Shown piece after piece: positions 34,521 to 43,652 of a DNA stretch of 64,000 nt. This DNA is from Eoetvoesia sp035555955 (lineage in GTDB: Bacteria > Pseudomonadota > Gammaproteobacteria > Burkholderiales > Burkholderiaceae_B): assembly GCF_035555955.1 (NCBI RefSeq), contig NZ_DATMGA010000068.1, positions 1 to 64,000 of the forward strand. Reading direction: 5' to 3'. The position numbers and the translations under genes were made by a program. Positions within the stretch are counted from its first letter, which is position 1. Every line of letters begins with the position of its first letter. The notes beneath the pieces were generated by a model that worked only from the letters and a program-made list of their open reading frames with translations, made no database searches and was not told where the DNA came from.

Positions 34521-35165
34521 CTAGGGATCTATCTGCGGAACAGTGGGGCGCGGGCGCTTGAGGATCTCGCCCAGTGCCGCGTAGAACGGCCCGCCCAGAC
34601 GGGCAATGGGATCGATGGCGACGCTGTTCACGTGATTCCCGTCGTACACGGCCGGGTCCAGGTGGAACATGACCACCTCGCCGATATACAGCGTATTGGT
34701 GCCCGTTCCCAACGGCACAATGTGCGCCAGGCGGCATTCCATCTGCACGGGTGATATCGCCACGCGCGGCACCTTGACCAGGCGGCCGGGCAGCGTGGCA
34801 ATGCCCAGGTGCTCGGCCTCGCTGGCATGCGAGGGGTACAAGGCGCTGCTGGCGTTCATCAGATCCAGCACGGCGCGCGTTGCCACGTTGACCACGAACT
34901 CGCCGGTTTCCCGGATGTTGCGGGCGGTGTCCTTCAGCGCGCCGTCGTCCTGGCCCGCAATATTGACGGCCAGCATGGGCGGTGTATCGCACACGTAGTT
35001 ATATGAGCTGAACGGCGCCACATTGACGACGCCGTTTTGCCCGAGGGTGGTTATCCAGGCCACCGGCCGGGGCACTACCACGCCGGTAAGCAATTTGTAG
35101 GCCATGGATGCCGACAGTTCCGAGGTCGGCAGGGAAGTGAAGTTTTCGTGAATCGCTTGCGTCAT
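34521..35165 (-). CDS. Flavin reductase-fold protein of the dioxygenase operon
   Basis: A 214-residue FMN-binding split-barrel protein (LLTGVVVPRPVAWITTLGQNGVVNVAPFSSYNYVCDTPPMLAVNI, residues 26-70, is the flavin-binding core; GEFVVNVAT follows). It belongs to the branch that includes stand-alone flavoenzymes such as the 2-nitrobenzoate nitroreductase NbaA, as well as true flavin reductases. In this operon it could feed electrons or act on a ring nitro group; sequence alone does not separate these. It starts 30 bases after the dioxygenase beta gene. Confidence 0.75.
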   Translation of the reverse strand: MTQAIHENFTSLPTSELSASMAYKLLTGVVVPRPVAWITTLGQNGVVNVAPFSSYNYVCDTPPMLAVNIAGQDDGALKDTARNIRETGEFVVNVATRAVLDLMNASSALYPSHASEAEHLGIATLPGRLVKVPRVAISPVQMECRLAHIVPLGTGTNTLYIGEVVMFHLDPAVYDGNHVNSVAIDPIARLGGPFYAALGEILKRPRPTVPQIDP

Positions 35166-35194
35166 CGTTGCACCAAGGCTCCTGGCCTGTCTAT

Positions 35195-35680
35195 TCAGAT
35201 GAATAATTGTATGCCGGGCAGGAAGCCGTCCATGTTCAACAGCTCGATCTTTTTTTCCACGATGCGCAATTGCCCCTCGGCTTCACGCAGCATATAGTGC
35301 GCGCGCGCGCCCAGCACGACCTGGCTTCCCCCCTGATGCTCCAGGTAGACGATATTGCTGGTCAAGCGCGGCAACCCGCCGCCAGCCTCGCCCTCATCGA
35401 CTTCCGGGCGCTGCACCACATGCATGCTGCGCACCGGAGGCTGCAGGGAATGGGCCTGAGGATGGCCTAACCGCGCAATGCGCAGCTTGAGCAGCATTTT
35501 GTCCTCCAGCGCAATGCTGGCCTGCGTGTGGCGGTCGGTTTGTCCTGGCCGGGTGGGAATCCAGTAAACGCCATCGTCCGCGAACAGGTCGTACCATTGC
35601 TCGAACTGCCTGTCATCCAGCAAACGGTTCTCGTGATACACGAATTCGACAAGACGGTCGTTCAATTCGGATTTGCTCAT
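35195..35680 (-). CDS. Aromatic ring-hydroxylating dioxygenase, beta subunit
   Basis: A 161-residue protein of the SnoaL-like/ring_hydroxyl_B fold: LVEFVYHENRLLDDRQFEQWYDLFADDGVYWIPTRPGQTD at residues 9-48 and a C-terminal ARAHYMLREAEGQLRIVEKKIELLN. Beta subunits are structural and complete the alpha3-beta3 hexamer. Its ATG overlaps the alpha stop by four bases (ATGA at 35677-35680), giving equal translation of both subunits. Confidence 0.9.
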   Translation of the reverse strand: MSKSELNDRLVEFVYHENRLLDDRQFEQWYDLFADDGVYWIPTRPGQTDRHTQASIALEDKMLLKLRIARLGHPQAHSLQPPVRSMHVVQRPEVDEGEAGGGLPRLTSNIVYLEHQGGSQVVLGARAHYMLREAEGQLRIVEKKIELLNMDGFLPGIQLFI

Positions 35681-36996
35681 GCCTGGGCTCCCATGGGTTG
35701 CATCAACAGCGCATGCCAGGCGCGATACTGATTGCGCATGACCAGTTCGTTATTGCCGTCCTCGAAGCGGCAATCGCCCTGCTCCTGCTCGGCCGGGTCG
35801 AATTGGCGCTGCAGATTGACCCAGGGATTGCCCGCCGCGGCCAGGCTGGCCTGCTGGCTTTCAAACAAATGCACATCGTCATGGGACACCACGCTCATGG
35901 GCGAGAACACCAGCCGGCTATAGGTCAGGCCGCGCTCGAGCATGATGGCTGGCGCTCCCTTGGGCTGAAAGGCCCAGACCTCCAACTGGGTAAGGTTTGC
36001 GGCCAGAGGCCTTAGCACCCGCAGTATCTGCGGCGACCCCTTTGTGGCCAGGCTGGGATACAGCACCACGTTCTGCGGCGAGAAGGCGAGAATCTCGCGG
36101 GCCCGCTCTTTGCCGTGGGCCTGTTCCAACGACTCCTGATAGCCAGGGACATCGGAATAATCGGTATGAATGCTGAACTTGGTGCCGAGAATGCTGTGCC
36201 CATTGGGCAGGGTTCTGGCGCCCATCTTGGTATAGAAATCGTAGCCGGAACCAAAGGGCAGCAATTGCTCCAGAGCCGTGGGATTGATTTCCAGGAATTC
36301 CTCGCCCACCTGCTGGGCCGTGGCCGACGCGGATTCATGCGTGGAAATGGGGTGAACCGTATCGTTGATGTTTTCCAGATACATCTTCCAGTTGCAACGG
36401 ATGACGCTGCGGATGCAGCTGCCGGCGATCTGCAGTTCGCCTTCGGGAGAACGGTCGGCCATGTTGTCGAGCGCGCCCAGGGCTTCGCCGAAATACTCCC
36501 GGAACGACATGCCCTGCCGGCTGAGGCGCGCAAACACGAAGCCCCGATAGGTTTCCACGCCCCCGGGCACCGACAGCCCCTCGGCGGCGGCGCTGGCTTC
36601 GAATCCGGTGTCCTTGTAGCCCGCCTTGAGCGATACCGCCAGCAAAGCGCCGTCGGTTTTATAGCACCACGCATGATAGGGACAGCGCAGCATGCGCCCG
36701 GCATTGCCCTGCGGCCTGGAAACAATGCTGGCGCCCTTGTGGGCGCAGCGGTTGATCAGCACGCGCACGCTGCCGTCGCTGTGCCGGATCATGATGACCG
36801 GACTGCCCGCCAGCTCCAGCGTTATATAGTCGCCCGCTTGCGGAACCTGGCTTGCGTGGCCCACGTAAAGCCACGACCGGGCAAAGACCCGCTCTTGTTC
36901 CAGTTGAAAGATTTCTTCGCTGATGTAGGCGTCGCGATGGATCTGGCCCTTGGAAACCAGCCCCGCGACGGCTTCGGCGTCGGTACGGTAATGCAT
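35677..36996 (-). CDS. Rieske aromatic ring-hydroxylating dioxygenase, alpha subunit
   Basis: A 439-residue oxygenase subunit. The Rieske [2Fe-2S] site is complete: Cys84-x-His86 (NRCAHKG) and Cys105-x2-His108 (CPYHAW). The mononuclear iron facial triad motif D-x2-H-x4-H is present as Asp212, His215 and His220 in ENINDTVHPISTHES. The enzyme should dihydroxylate an aromatic ring, often with loss of an amino, nitro or carboxyl substituent. No ferredoxin or NAD(P)H reductase gene is adjacent, so electron partners must come from elsewhere. It is 43 bases behind the ABC ATPase gene and clearly in the same operon. Confidence 0.92.
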   Translation of the reverse strand: MHYRTDAEAVAGLVSKGQIHRDAYISEEIFQLEQERVFARSWLYVGHASQVPQAGDYITLELAGSPVIMIRHSDGSVRVLINRCAHKGASIVSRPQGNAGRMLRCPYHAWCYKTDGALLAVSLKAGYKDTGFEASAAAEGLSVPGGVETYRGFVFARLSRQGMSFREYFGEALGALDNMADRSPEGELQIAGSCIRSVIRCNWKMYLENINDTVHPISTHESASATAQQVGEEFLEINPTALEQLLPFGSGYDFYTKMGARTLPNGHSILGTKFSIHTDYSDVPGYQESLEQAHGKERAREILAFSPQNVVLYPSLATKGSPQILRVLRPLAANLTQLEVWAFQPKGAPAIMLERGLTYSRLVFSPMSVVSHDDVHLFESQQASLAAAGNPWVNLQRQFDPAEQEQGDCRFEDGNNELVMRNQYRAWHALLMQPMGAQA

Positions 36997-37039
36997 GATT
37001 TATCTTCCCATATTCATGGATGGAATGGCCTGCGCCTCG

Positions 37040-38914
37040 CTATGCTTGTTCCAGCTGGGTTTGTGAAACGGCCCCTGCGTTTTCCCTTTCGCTTGCCGGG
37101 CGCGGCCATACGGCCGTCACGTCATCGGGCGGCACGGAAGACAGAAGCAGGCGTGTATAAGGATGAGAGGGATTGCTGAATACGGCTTCAGTGTCGCCCT
37201 GCTCGACCACTTCGCCCTTGCACATGACCAGCACACGCCGGCACAAATAGCGGACGACGGAAAGATCGTGGGAAATAAGGACCACGGCAACGCCAAGCTC
37301 ACGATTAAGCTGCAACAGCAAGTTCAAAATCAAGGCCTGAACCGACACGTCCAGACCGGACACGATTTCATCGGCCACCAGCAACTGCGGTTGCGCGCAC
37401 AGGGCCCGCGCGATGTTCACGCGCTGCTTCTGCCCGCCCGACAATTGCGAAGGAAACCGGCCCATGGCGTCCATGGCCATACCCACCTGGCCCATCAGCT
37501 TGGCAGCGATCCGGCCGCGCTCTTCCGAAGAAACATCATCGCGGGTTTCCAGCACCTGGGTAATCAGTTTTTGAACCGTGCGGCGCGGATTCAACGCGGA
37601 ATCCGGATCCTGGAAAACCATTTGCACGATTTTCCTCATGGTTCGGGCGGCCTCGACGGAAGCCCCCGAACGCGCCACGCCGTTGATATGCACAGTGCCT
37701 TGCGACGGTTCCAGCAAGCCCACAATCAGGCGCGCCAATGTGCTTTTGCCGCTGCCGCTTTCCCCGACCACGCCAAGCAACTCACCCGGAGCCACGGAAA
37801 GAGACAAAGGCCGAAGTGCATGGAACACGACGCGCTGCCCGCCGGAGCGGCTGTAATAGCTGCGGCTGACGTCCTTGAATTCGATGAGGGGCCGGCCCAG
37901 CCCGTTGGAGCTTTCGGGCAACACATGGACTTGCTGTTGCAAGGTGGCCGCGGAAGACCGACAGGCTCCGGCACAAGCGACGAAATGATCGTCGGCGACC
38001 TGGACAAGCTCGGGGATGCTATTTTCGCAATCGCCATTGCGCGTCGGACAGCGGCGCGCAAACCGGCAGCCCTTGAGCTCGGCCATGTCTTTGAGACCCG
38101 GCATCAGTTCAGCCAAGGACGGCAGCACGAACTGCCGGCCATCGAGGCCCGGCGTAGCGGTTTTCAGGGACCAGGAATACGGATGCCTGGGAGATTCGAG
38201 CACGCGCCGCGCGGGGCCGCGCTCGACGACGTCGCCCGCATACAGCACCGCCACCTCGTCGCATACATGCGCAGCCATCCGCAAATCGTGCGTAATGAGT
38301 ATGACCGCTGTATTGTGCTTGCTTTGCACTTCGCGCAGGATGCGGATGATCTGGGCCTGGGTGATGACATCCAGCGCGGTGGTGGGTTCGTCCGCCACGA
38401 TCAGTTCGGGATCGCCCGAAAAAGCCATGGCGATGAGAATGCGCTGGCACTGCCCGCCTGAAAGCTGGTGCGCATAACGCCCCAGCATGGATTCGGGCTC
38501 GGGCAGGCCGACTTCGGCCAGGCGCGCGATGCTGTAGGACTCCCATTCCTTGCGCGGCAAGCCCAGATACTTGAGGTGCTCGAACATCTGCTGCCTGATG
38601 GTGAACACTGGGTTCAACGCGGACAGTGGCTCTTGCGGTATGAAGGCAATGCGCTTGCCCAGGAAGGAACGCGCCTGCCTGCCGGTAAGCGCTTCGCCCT
38701 GGAAACGCACCTGGCCCGAGGAGAACCGCAGATTCTCGGGCAGCAAACCCGATATGACCCGCCCCACCATGCTCTTGCCCGCGCCGGACTCCCCGACCAG
38801 ACCTAGTACCTCACCCTTGCGGACGCCGAACGACACATTGCGCAACAACGCTACGCTGGCGCCGCCCACCTTGACGTCCACGGAAACCTTGTCGAATTCC
38901 AATACCGGCTGCAT
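37040..38914 (-). CDS. Fused dipeptide-type ABC ATPase (DppD-DppF in one chain)
   Basis: The 624-residue protein has two complete nucleotide-binding domains. The first has GESGAGKSM (Walker A, about residue 41), LSGGQCQR and LIVADEPTTALD; the second has GESGSGKST (about residue 366), LSGGQKQR and LLVADEIVSGLD. Between them is an oligopeptide-transporter Cys motif (CRFARRCPTRNGDCE...CAGAC), which in DppD-type proteins can hold an iron-sulfur cluster. Fusion makes a single polypeptide supply both ATPases. ATG 38914 overlaps the permease stop by one base (TGATG). Confidence 0.9.
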   Translation of the reverse strand: MQPVLEFDKVSVDVKVGGASVALLRNVSFGVRKGEVLGLVGESGAGKSMVGRVISGLLPENLRFSSGQVRFQGEALTGRQARSFLGKRIAFIPQEPLSALNPVFTIRQQMFEHLKYLGLPRKEWESYSIARLAEVGLPEPESMLGRYAHQLSGGQCQRILIAMAFSGDPELIVADEPTTALDVITQAQIIRILREVQSKHNTAVILITHDLRMAAHVCDEVAVLYAGDVVERGPARRVLESPRHPYSWSLKTATPGLDGRQFVLPSLAELMPGLKDMAELKGCRFARRCPTRNGDCENSIPELVQVADDHFVACAGACRSSAATLQQQVHVLPESSNGLGRPLIEFKDVSRSYYSRSGGQRVVFHALRPLSLSVAPGELLGVVGESGSGKSTLARLIVGLLEPSQGTVHINGVARSGASVEAARTMRKIVQMVFQDPDSALNPRRTVQKLITQVLETRDDVSSEERGRIAAKLMGQVGMAMDAMGRFPSQLSGGQKQRVNIARALCAQPQLLVADEIVSGLDVSVQALILNLLLQLNRELGVAVVLISHDLSVVRYLCRRVLVMCKGEVVEQGDTEAVFSNPSHPYTRLLLSSVPPDDVTAVWPRPASERENAGAVSQTQLEQA

Positions 38915-39801
38915 CAGTCGCTCCCACGTTGCTTCAACCGCGGATCCAGCACCACCCGCAAACCGTCGCTGAGCAGATTGAACGCCAGCACGGCAAAGAC
39001 GATTCCACAGACGGGCGCCAGCAGATTCCAGCTTGCCTGGTAGATCTGGTCGCGGCCGTCGGCCAGCATGACGCCCCACGCCACGACATTGGAAGGCACC
39101 GACAAGCCCACGAAACTGAGAATGGCCTCGACCACGATGGCGATGCCCATTTCCAGGCTGAACAATGTGATGATGAGTGGCATGACGCTGGGCAGGACCT
39201 CGTGCGTCATGACCCGCCAATGCGAGAACCCCAGCAGGCGCGCGGCATACACGTACTCGCGCTGCCTTGCCACCAGGACCTCGGCGCGCACGACACGGTA
39301 GAACCGGGTCCAGTCGACCAGCACGATAGCCAGAATAACATTGGTGATGCCCGTGCCCAACCCCACCATCAGCATCATGGAAAACACCACGGGCGGAAAC
39401 GCCATCCAGAGCACGACAATGGCGCTGACGAAGCGGTCGAACCAGCCGCCTATGTATCCGGCCAAGATGGCCAGCACCGTGCCCAGCAGCATCGTGCCCG
39501 TGGCGGCGACCACGGCAACCAGCAAGGCCACCCGGCTGCCGAAGATAAGCCGCGACAACACACAACGCCCGAGGGCATCGGTTCCCAACGGATATTGCGC
39601 CATGCCGCCCGCCGACCAGGCCGGCGGCAGCACAGTCGACATGAGGTCTTGCGCATTGGGGTCGTTGGGGGCAAGCCATGGCGCGAACACCGCCACGAAT
39701 ACGAAGATCAGCACCAGCATGCTGCCCACCAGCACCTTCGGATGCCTGAAGATGCGTGCGAACGCCGCATCGCGAACCAGGTTTATGGCGATTGCAGTCA
39801 T
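38914..39801 (-). CDS. DppC-type ABC permease
   Basis: A 295-residue permease with an N-terminal helix preceding a BPD_transp_1 core of five more helices. The typical DppC segments FAPWLAPNDPNAQDL and YPLGTDALGRCVLSRLIFGSRVAL are present, as is the EAA loop REYVYAARLLGFSHWRVMTHEVLP. Starts within the stop of the DppB gene (ATGA). Confidence 0.9.
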   Translation of the reverse strand: MTAIAINLVRDAAFARIFRHPKVLVGSMLVLIFVFVAVFAPWLAPNDPNAQDLMSTVLPPAWSAGGMAQYPLGTDALGRCVLSRLIFGSRVALLVAVVAATGTMLLGTVLAILAGYIGGWFDRFVSAIVVLWMAFPPVVFSMMLMVGLGTGITNVILAIVLVDWTRFYRVVRAEVLVARQREYVYAARLLGFSHWRVMTHEVLPSVMPLIITLFSLEMGIAIVVEAILSFVGLSVPSNVVAWGVMLADGRDQIYQASWNLLAPVCGIVFAVLAFNLLSDGLRVVLDPRLKQRGSD

Positions 39802-40811
39802 GAAACTCTAAGCCTTGGATTAAGCACCGCATACAAGCCGTCGACGCAGAAATTGACGAACAGCACCATCAGGCAGAACACCAGCGCCACGCCCTGGATG
39901 AGAGGCAGGTCGTAATTCTTGATGGCTTGCACCATAAGATTGCCGATGCCGGGAAACGAAAAGATCACCTCGATCAGCAAGGTGCCGCCAAACAGAAAAC
40001 CAAACTGCACGCCGATGAGCGTCAGTGTGGGAAGCGCGGCGTTTTTCAGCATGTGCAGCAATAGCACCCGCCATTCCGGCACCCCCCGCAGGCGCGCTAC
40101 ATTGACATACTGCGAGGTCGCGGTGTCGATCAGGCTGGAACGCAACACACGGATGATGATGGGACTGAAGGCCAGTGCCAATGCGAAAGCCGGCAACAGC
40201 AAATGCGCAAAGGCATCGAACCATGCCGACCACTGCCCGCTCAGCAGCAGGTCGATAAGAAGAAAGCCCGTTCCGTGAGGTGCGGTAATGCTGGAATCCA
40301 GGCGGCCCATGAACGGCAGCACCGGAAACAGGACGCCAAGCAAAAGAATGAGAATGATGCCCCACAGGAACGACGGCACCGAAAGCAGAAACACCAGGAA
40401 GAAATCCGCGGCGACTTCACCCCTTTTGCGATCCAGCAAATACAGCACGATGCCGCCGGGAATGGAAATGAGCAGCGCCATGACCAGGCTGACCAGCACG
40501 AGTTCCAGCGTGGCCGGCAATGCCACGCCCAGCAGCTCCGACACGGGCTCGCGAAAGAAAATGGATCGGCCCAGGTCGCCGTGCACCGCATGGCCCAGCC
40601 ACACCATGTACTGATGGGATACCGAGCCATCCATGCCCAGGGCCTTGCGCAGCAGGTCGGCGTCGGCCTGCGTGGCCGACGGCGGCAGCATCATTCCCAG
40701 GGGGTCGGAGGGAATCATGCGCAATACGATGAACACCACCATGGAAAGGAACAGCGCGGTGATGACCATGACGCCCAGCTTGCGCCCCAGCAACGAAACA
40801 ATGGGATTCAT
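39798..40811 (-). CDS. DppB-type ABC permease
   Basis: A 337-residue permease with six helices. MVVFIVLRMIPSDPLGMML at the first helix and the EAA loop SQYVNVARLRGVPEWRVLLLHMLKNAALPTLTLIG near residue 230 are family hallmarks. ATG 40811 is preferred over an upstream frame start at 40871. Together with the DppC-type subunit it forms the membrane channel. Confidence 0.9.
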   Translation of the reverse strand: MNPIVSLLGRKLGVMVITALFLSMVVFIVLRMIPSDPLGMMLPPSATQADADLLRKALGMDGSVSHQYMVWLGHAVHGDLGRSIFFREPVSELLGVALPATLELVLVSLVMALLISIPGGIVLYLLDRKRGEVAADFFLVFLLSVPSFLWGIILILLLGVLFPVLPFMGRLDSSITAPHGTGFLLIDLLLSGQWSAWFDAFAHLLLPAFALALAFSPIIIRVLRSSLIDTATSQYVNVARLRGVPEWRVLLLHMLKNAALPTLTLIGVQFGFLFGGTLLIEVIFSFPGIGNLMVQAIKNYDLPLIQGVALVFCLMVLFVNFCVDGLYAVLNPRLRVS

Positions 40812-40909
40812 GCAGCGCCCGTCCTGATGCAGAGAGTGAGCAGGCGCGGATCGCAAGCCGGCGCATTGCATATTGGTTTAATCGGCATAACGATCGCGCC
40901 CTTGAAACA

Positions 40910-42436
40910 CTATTTTTTCCAGGAATATTCTTGCGGCAGGATGTAGCCAGTCTGATAAGTGGGAACGTCCAGCCCTTTTTTGTAGGCAATCGTCGCCACG
41001 GACTGCAGGACCGGCAGGCTCCATGCGTTCTCGGCGGCCTCGCGGTTAAGCGCCTGATACCCGGCCACCCGCTTGGCTTCGTCCATTTGCCCGTTAAGCG
41101 CGTCGAGCTGGGCGGAAAGCTTGGGCTCTTTCCAGGTCGAGAAGCGCAGGCGGGGATCCAGGATCCGGCCCGTGAAGATTTCGGGGTCGCCCGTGGCATT
41201 GGCCCAGCTGTACAGCATGACACCGGTCAGCTTGGACGAATGGCTGAGCTCCAGATACTTGGCGATGGTGATTTCCTCGACCGTGGTGTTGATGCCGATT
41301 TGGGTCCACATTTGCGCAATCGCACGCGCCACGTCGTAATCGGACGGGAACGTGTTATTGGTGGAGAGCAGGTGGATCTGCAGGGGCTTTTCCTTGCTAT
41401 AGCCGGCTTTGGCCAGTTCAGCAGCGGCTTCGTTCTTGTTGTACTCGACCCTGTAGTCGGGCACATCGCCCGGTGAGCCCTTGGTTGCCAGAACGGAGAT
41501 CGGCTGAGCAACGTTGTTGTAGAAAGCACGCGACAACCCGGCCTTGTTGATGGCCAGTTGCATGGCCTTGCGTATATGGACGTTCTGGAAAGCCGGCACA
41601 TAGCTGGGTATCTGCAGAATATAGATTTCGCTGTACGGATACACCTTGGCCTGCAGCTTGGGGTTCTTTTCCAGGCGAGTTACTTCGCGCACCGGAATCT
41701 GCACCGAAATGTCGGACCGGCCGGATTCCACCGCGGCCACCCGCGCCGATGCATCGGGCACGATTTCGAAAACCACGCGCTTGATGGCGGGCGCCCCCTT
41801 CCAGTAGTCGTCGAAGGCTTCCAGCGTAATGCGCGAGCCGCGCTTGTAATCGACCAGCTTGTAAGGCCCCGCCCCGATTGGATGCTTGACGAATTCAGCC
41901 TCGCCCACCTTCTCGAAGTAAGCCTTGGGCAGAATGTAGGCCGACAGGAAAGCCAGGCCCTTCATGGCCGTGGGGGTCGCCTGGGAAAAGGTGATGACGG
42001 CCTTGTCAGGCGCGGTAACCTCGACAGACTTCAAGGTGGGAAGCATGCCGTGCAGCGCCAGAATCTTGTTCTGGATAGCGCGATCCAAGGTGAACTTGAG
42101 GTCCTGCGCCGACATTTTGCTGCCGTCCTGGAACAGCACGCCGTCGCGCATTTGAACCTCGAGCTTTGTGCCCGAATCATCCAGCCAGCGCCAGGCTTTG
42201 ATGAGGCGCGGCTCGACCTGCAGGTCGTTGTTCACGAACAGCGGGGAATCGAACACCGCCTTGTAAATGGATTGCCCTGCCGGATACGTCACCGCAGTGG
42301 GATCCCAGCTTGGCACATCGACCGGATACGCAATGGTGAGTTCGGATGGGTGTTCGTGCGCCTGCGCCCAGCCGGCCATCAAACCCATGGTCGCGCACAA
42401 CATCAACCCTATTGTTTTGTTACGCCATATTTTCAC
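40910..42436 (-). CDS. Peptide/nickel-type (SBP_bac_5) substrate-binding protein
   Basis: A 508-residue periplasmic binding protein with GTG start at 42436 supported by an AAGGAAA ribosome site, and a signal peptide ending WAQAHE. The mature part shows SBP_bac_5 motifs: YPVDVPSWDPTAVTYPAGQSIYKAVFDSPLF and GAGPYKLVDYKRGSRITLEAFDDYW. Family members bind di/oligopeptides, opines, nickel chelates or aromatic conjugates. First gene of the operon that continues through the permeases and ATPase to the Rieske dioxygenase, so its ligand is probably the dioxygenase substrate or a precursor. Confidence 0.9.
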   Translation of the reverse strand: MKIWRNKTIGLMLCATMGLMAGWAQAHEHPSELTIAYPVDVPSWDPTAVTYPAGQSIYKAVFDSPLFVNNDLQVEPRLIKAWRWLDDSGTKLEVQMRDGVLFQDGSKMSAQDLKFTLDRAIQNKILALHGMLPTLKSVEVTAPDKAVITFSQATPTAMKGLAFLSAYILPKAYFEKVGEAEFVKHPIGAGPYKLVDYKRGSRITLEAFDDYWKGAPAIKRVVFEIVPDASARVAAVESGRSDISVQIPVREVTRLEKNPKLQAKVYPYSEIYILQIPSYVPAFQNVHIRKAMQLAINKAGLSRAFYNNVAQPISVLATKGSPGDVPDYRVEYNKNEAAAELAKAGYSKEKPLQIHLLSTNNTFPSDYDVARAIAQMWTQIGINTTVEEITIAKYLELSHSSKLTGVMLYSWANATGDPEIFTGRILDPRLRFSTWKEPKLSAQLDALNGQMDEAKRVAGYQALNREAAENAWSLPVLQSVATIAYKKGLDVPTYQTGYILPQEYSWKK

Positions 42437-42824
42437 GGAGCTTTCCTTAAGTGTGGATGGTTTGCAAGCACCCAATTGAATGAACAGATTCCAGCCCGAA
42501 ATGCGGGCCACCACATGCAAATCAATTGCTCGTAAAAAGTATATTGTTTATGATTAAATTCAGTCGATAATGGTTTTCCCTATTTTTAATAACATTAAAA
42601 TCAATAGGTTAATATAAATATAATTAGTATATAGATATCAAATAAATACTAGAACATCGCCCAGGATCAGAAAAAATGGCAAAACTCCATTTTCAATACA
42701 CTGATGCAAAAATACCCGAAGCCGCGGCGCCCCTCCCGACGGAACCGGGCGTGGGAAGCTGGTATGCTGCAAGCTATCGGTTCGCTGCTCTACCAAGGCC
42801 TGTTATCACCAACCACCGCCAACC
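42437..42824. promoter_or_regulatory. AT-rich divergent control region
   Basis: This 388-base gap separates the importer-dioxygenase operon (minus) from the GntR gene (plus). Bases 42537-42660 are extremely AT-rich with runs such as TTTTTAATAACATTAAAA and AATATAAATATAATTAG, against a GC-rich background. It must contain both promoters and probably the GntR operator; several TATA-like hexamers exist, too many to choose one. No gene is supported in it. Confidence 0.5.
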
Positions 42825-43544
42825 ATGACATCGCTTTCAAGCCCAGCCCGACGCAGCCCGCAAAAAAAGGCCGCCACGCGCAAGCCGAATATGCGCGAGC
42901 AGGTCTATCTGCACTTGCGCACACGCATGCAAAAAGGTGAAATCCAGTTCGACGACAGGCTGGTCGATCATGAAATCGCGGCCGACCTGCGGGTGTCCCG
43001 CATGCCGGTTCGCGAAGCCCTGCTGCAATTGAAAAACGAAGGGCTGCTGGACAGCACTTCCCGCGGCTTCGTCCTGCGACGCTTCACGCCCACCGATATT
43101 GCGCAACTGTTCGAAGTACGACTGCTGCTGGAGCCGGCCGCGGCGGCGGCGGCATGCGAAAAAGCCACGCTGGAAGGCCTGGCCATCATGCGCATGGCAA
43201 CCGACGAGTCTGAAAAGGCGCATCGGGCAAGCGACATCCTGGCCTACATGAAAGCGAACACCACGTTCCGCTCTACGTGGATCAGCCTGGTTCCCAACCC
43301 CCACCTGGCCACCATGATCTCCCGACTTGTCGATCACGTGGAAGCCGTGCGCCTGGCCACGCTACGCGATCCGAAATGGCGAGCCTCTTCGCTGCTGTCC
43401 ACGCAAAAAATCATGGACGGCTTCATGAAAAAAGACACCGACCTGGTTCAGGAAAGCGTCCGCTACAACCTGCGCCATGCTGCGGCCGCCTACTACGCCG
43501 TCCAGGACGCCATGATGCTGGAGAACAGGCAGGCCGAGACCTGA
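42825..43544 (+). CDS. GntR family (FCD-type) regulator
   Basis: A 239-residue FadR-subfamily protein: basic N-terminal tail, winged helix-turn-helix (residues 24-85; MREQVYLHLRTRMQKGEIQFDDRLVDHEIAADLRVSRMPVREALLQLKNEGLL) and a helical FCD effector domain from about residue 95. It is divergent from the importer-dioxygenase operon and 108 bases from the stop of the convergent ACMS decarboxylase gene. Local control of the dioxygenase operon is the natural reading; ligand unknown. Confidence 0.88.
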   Translation: MTSLSSPARRSPQKKAATRKPNMREQVYLHLRTRMQKGEIQFDDRLVDHEIAADLRVSRMPVREALLQLKNEGLLDSTSRGFVLRRFTPTDIAQLFEVRLLLEPAAAAAACEKATLEGLAIMRMATDESEKAHRASDILAYMKANTTFRSTWISLVPNPHLATMISRLVDHVEAVRLATLRDPKWRASSLLSTQKIMDGFMKKDTDLVQESVRYNLRHAAAAYYAVQDAMMLENRQAET

Positions 43545-43652
43545 AGCGCGTGCAGCGCCCCCAGGCCTGTACCGCGCGCCTTGCGGCAAACCGAAAGCCG
43601 CAGCGTCAAGACCCTCTGCCCAGCCAGGCTCCGCCTGCGATGGGCGTGCACC

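Noticed and set aside
37040..39832. A 930-residue protein including the DppC region
   Set aside because: The N-terminal 300 codons are a shadow frame of the DppC permease; the ATPase starts at ATG 38914.
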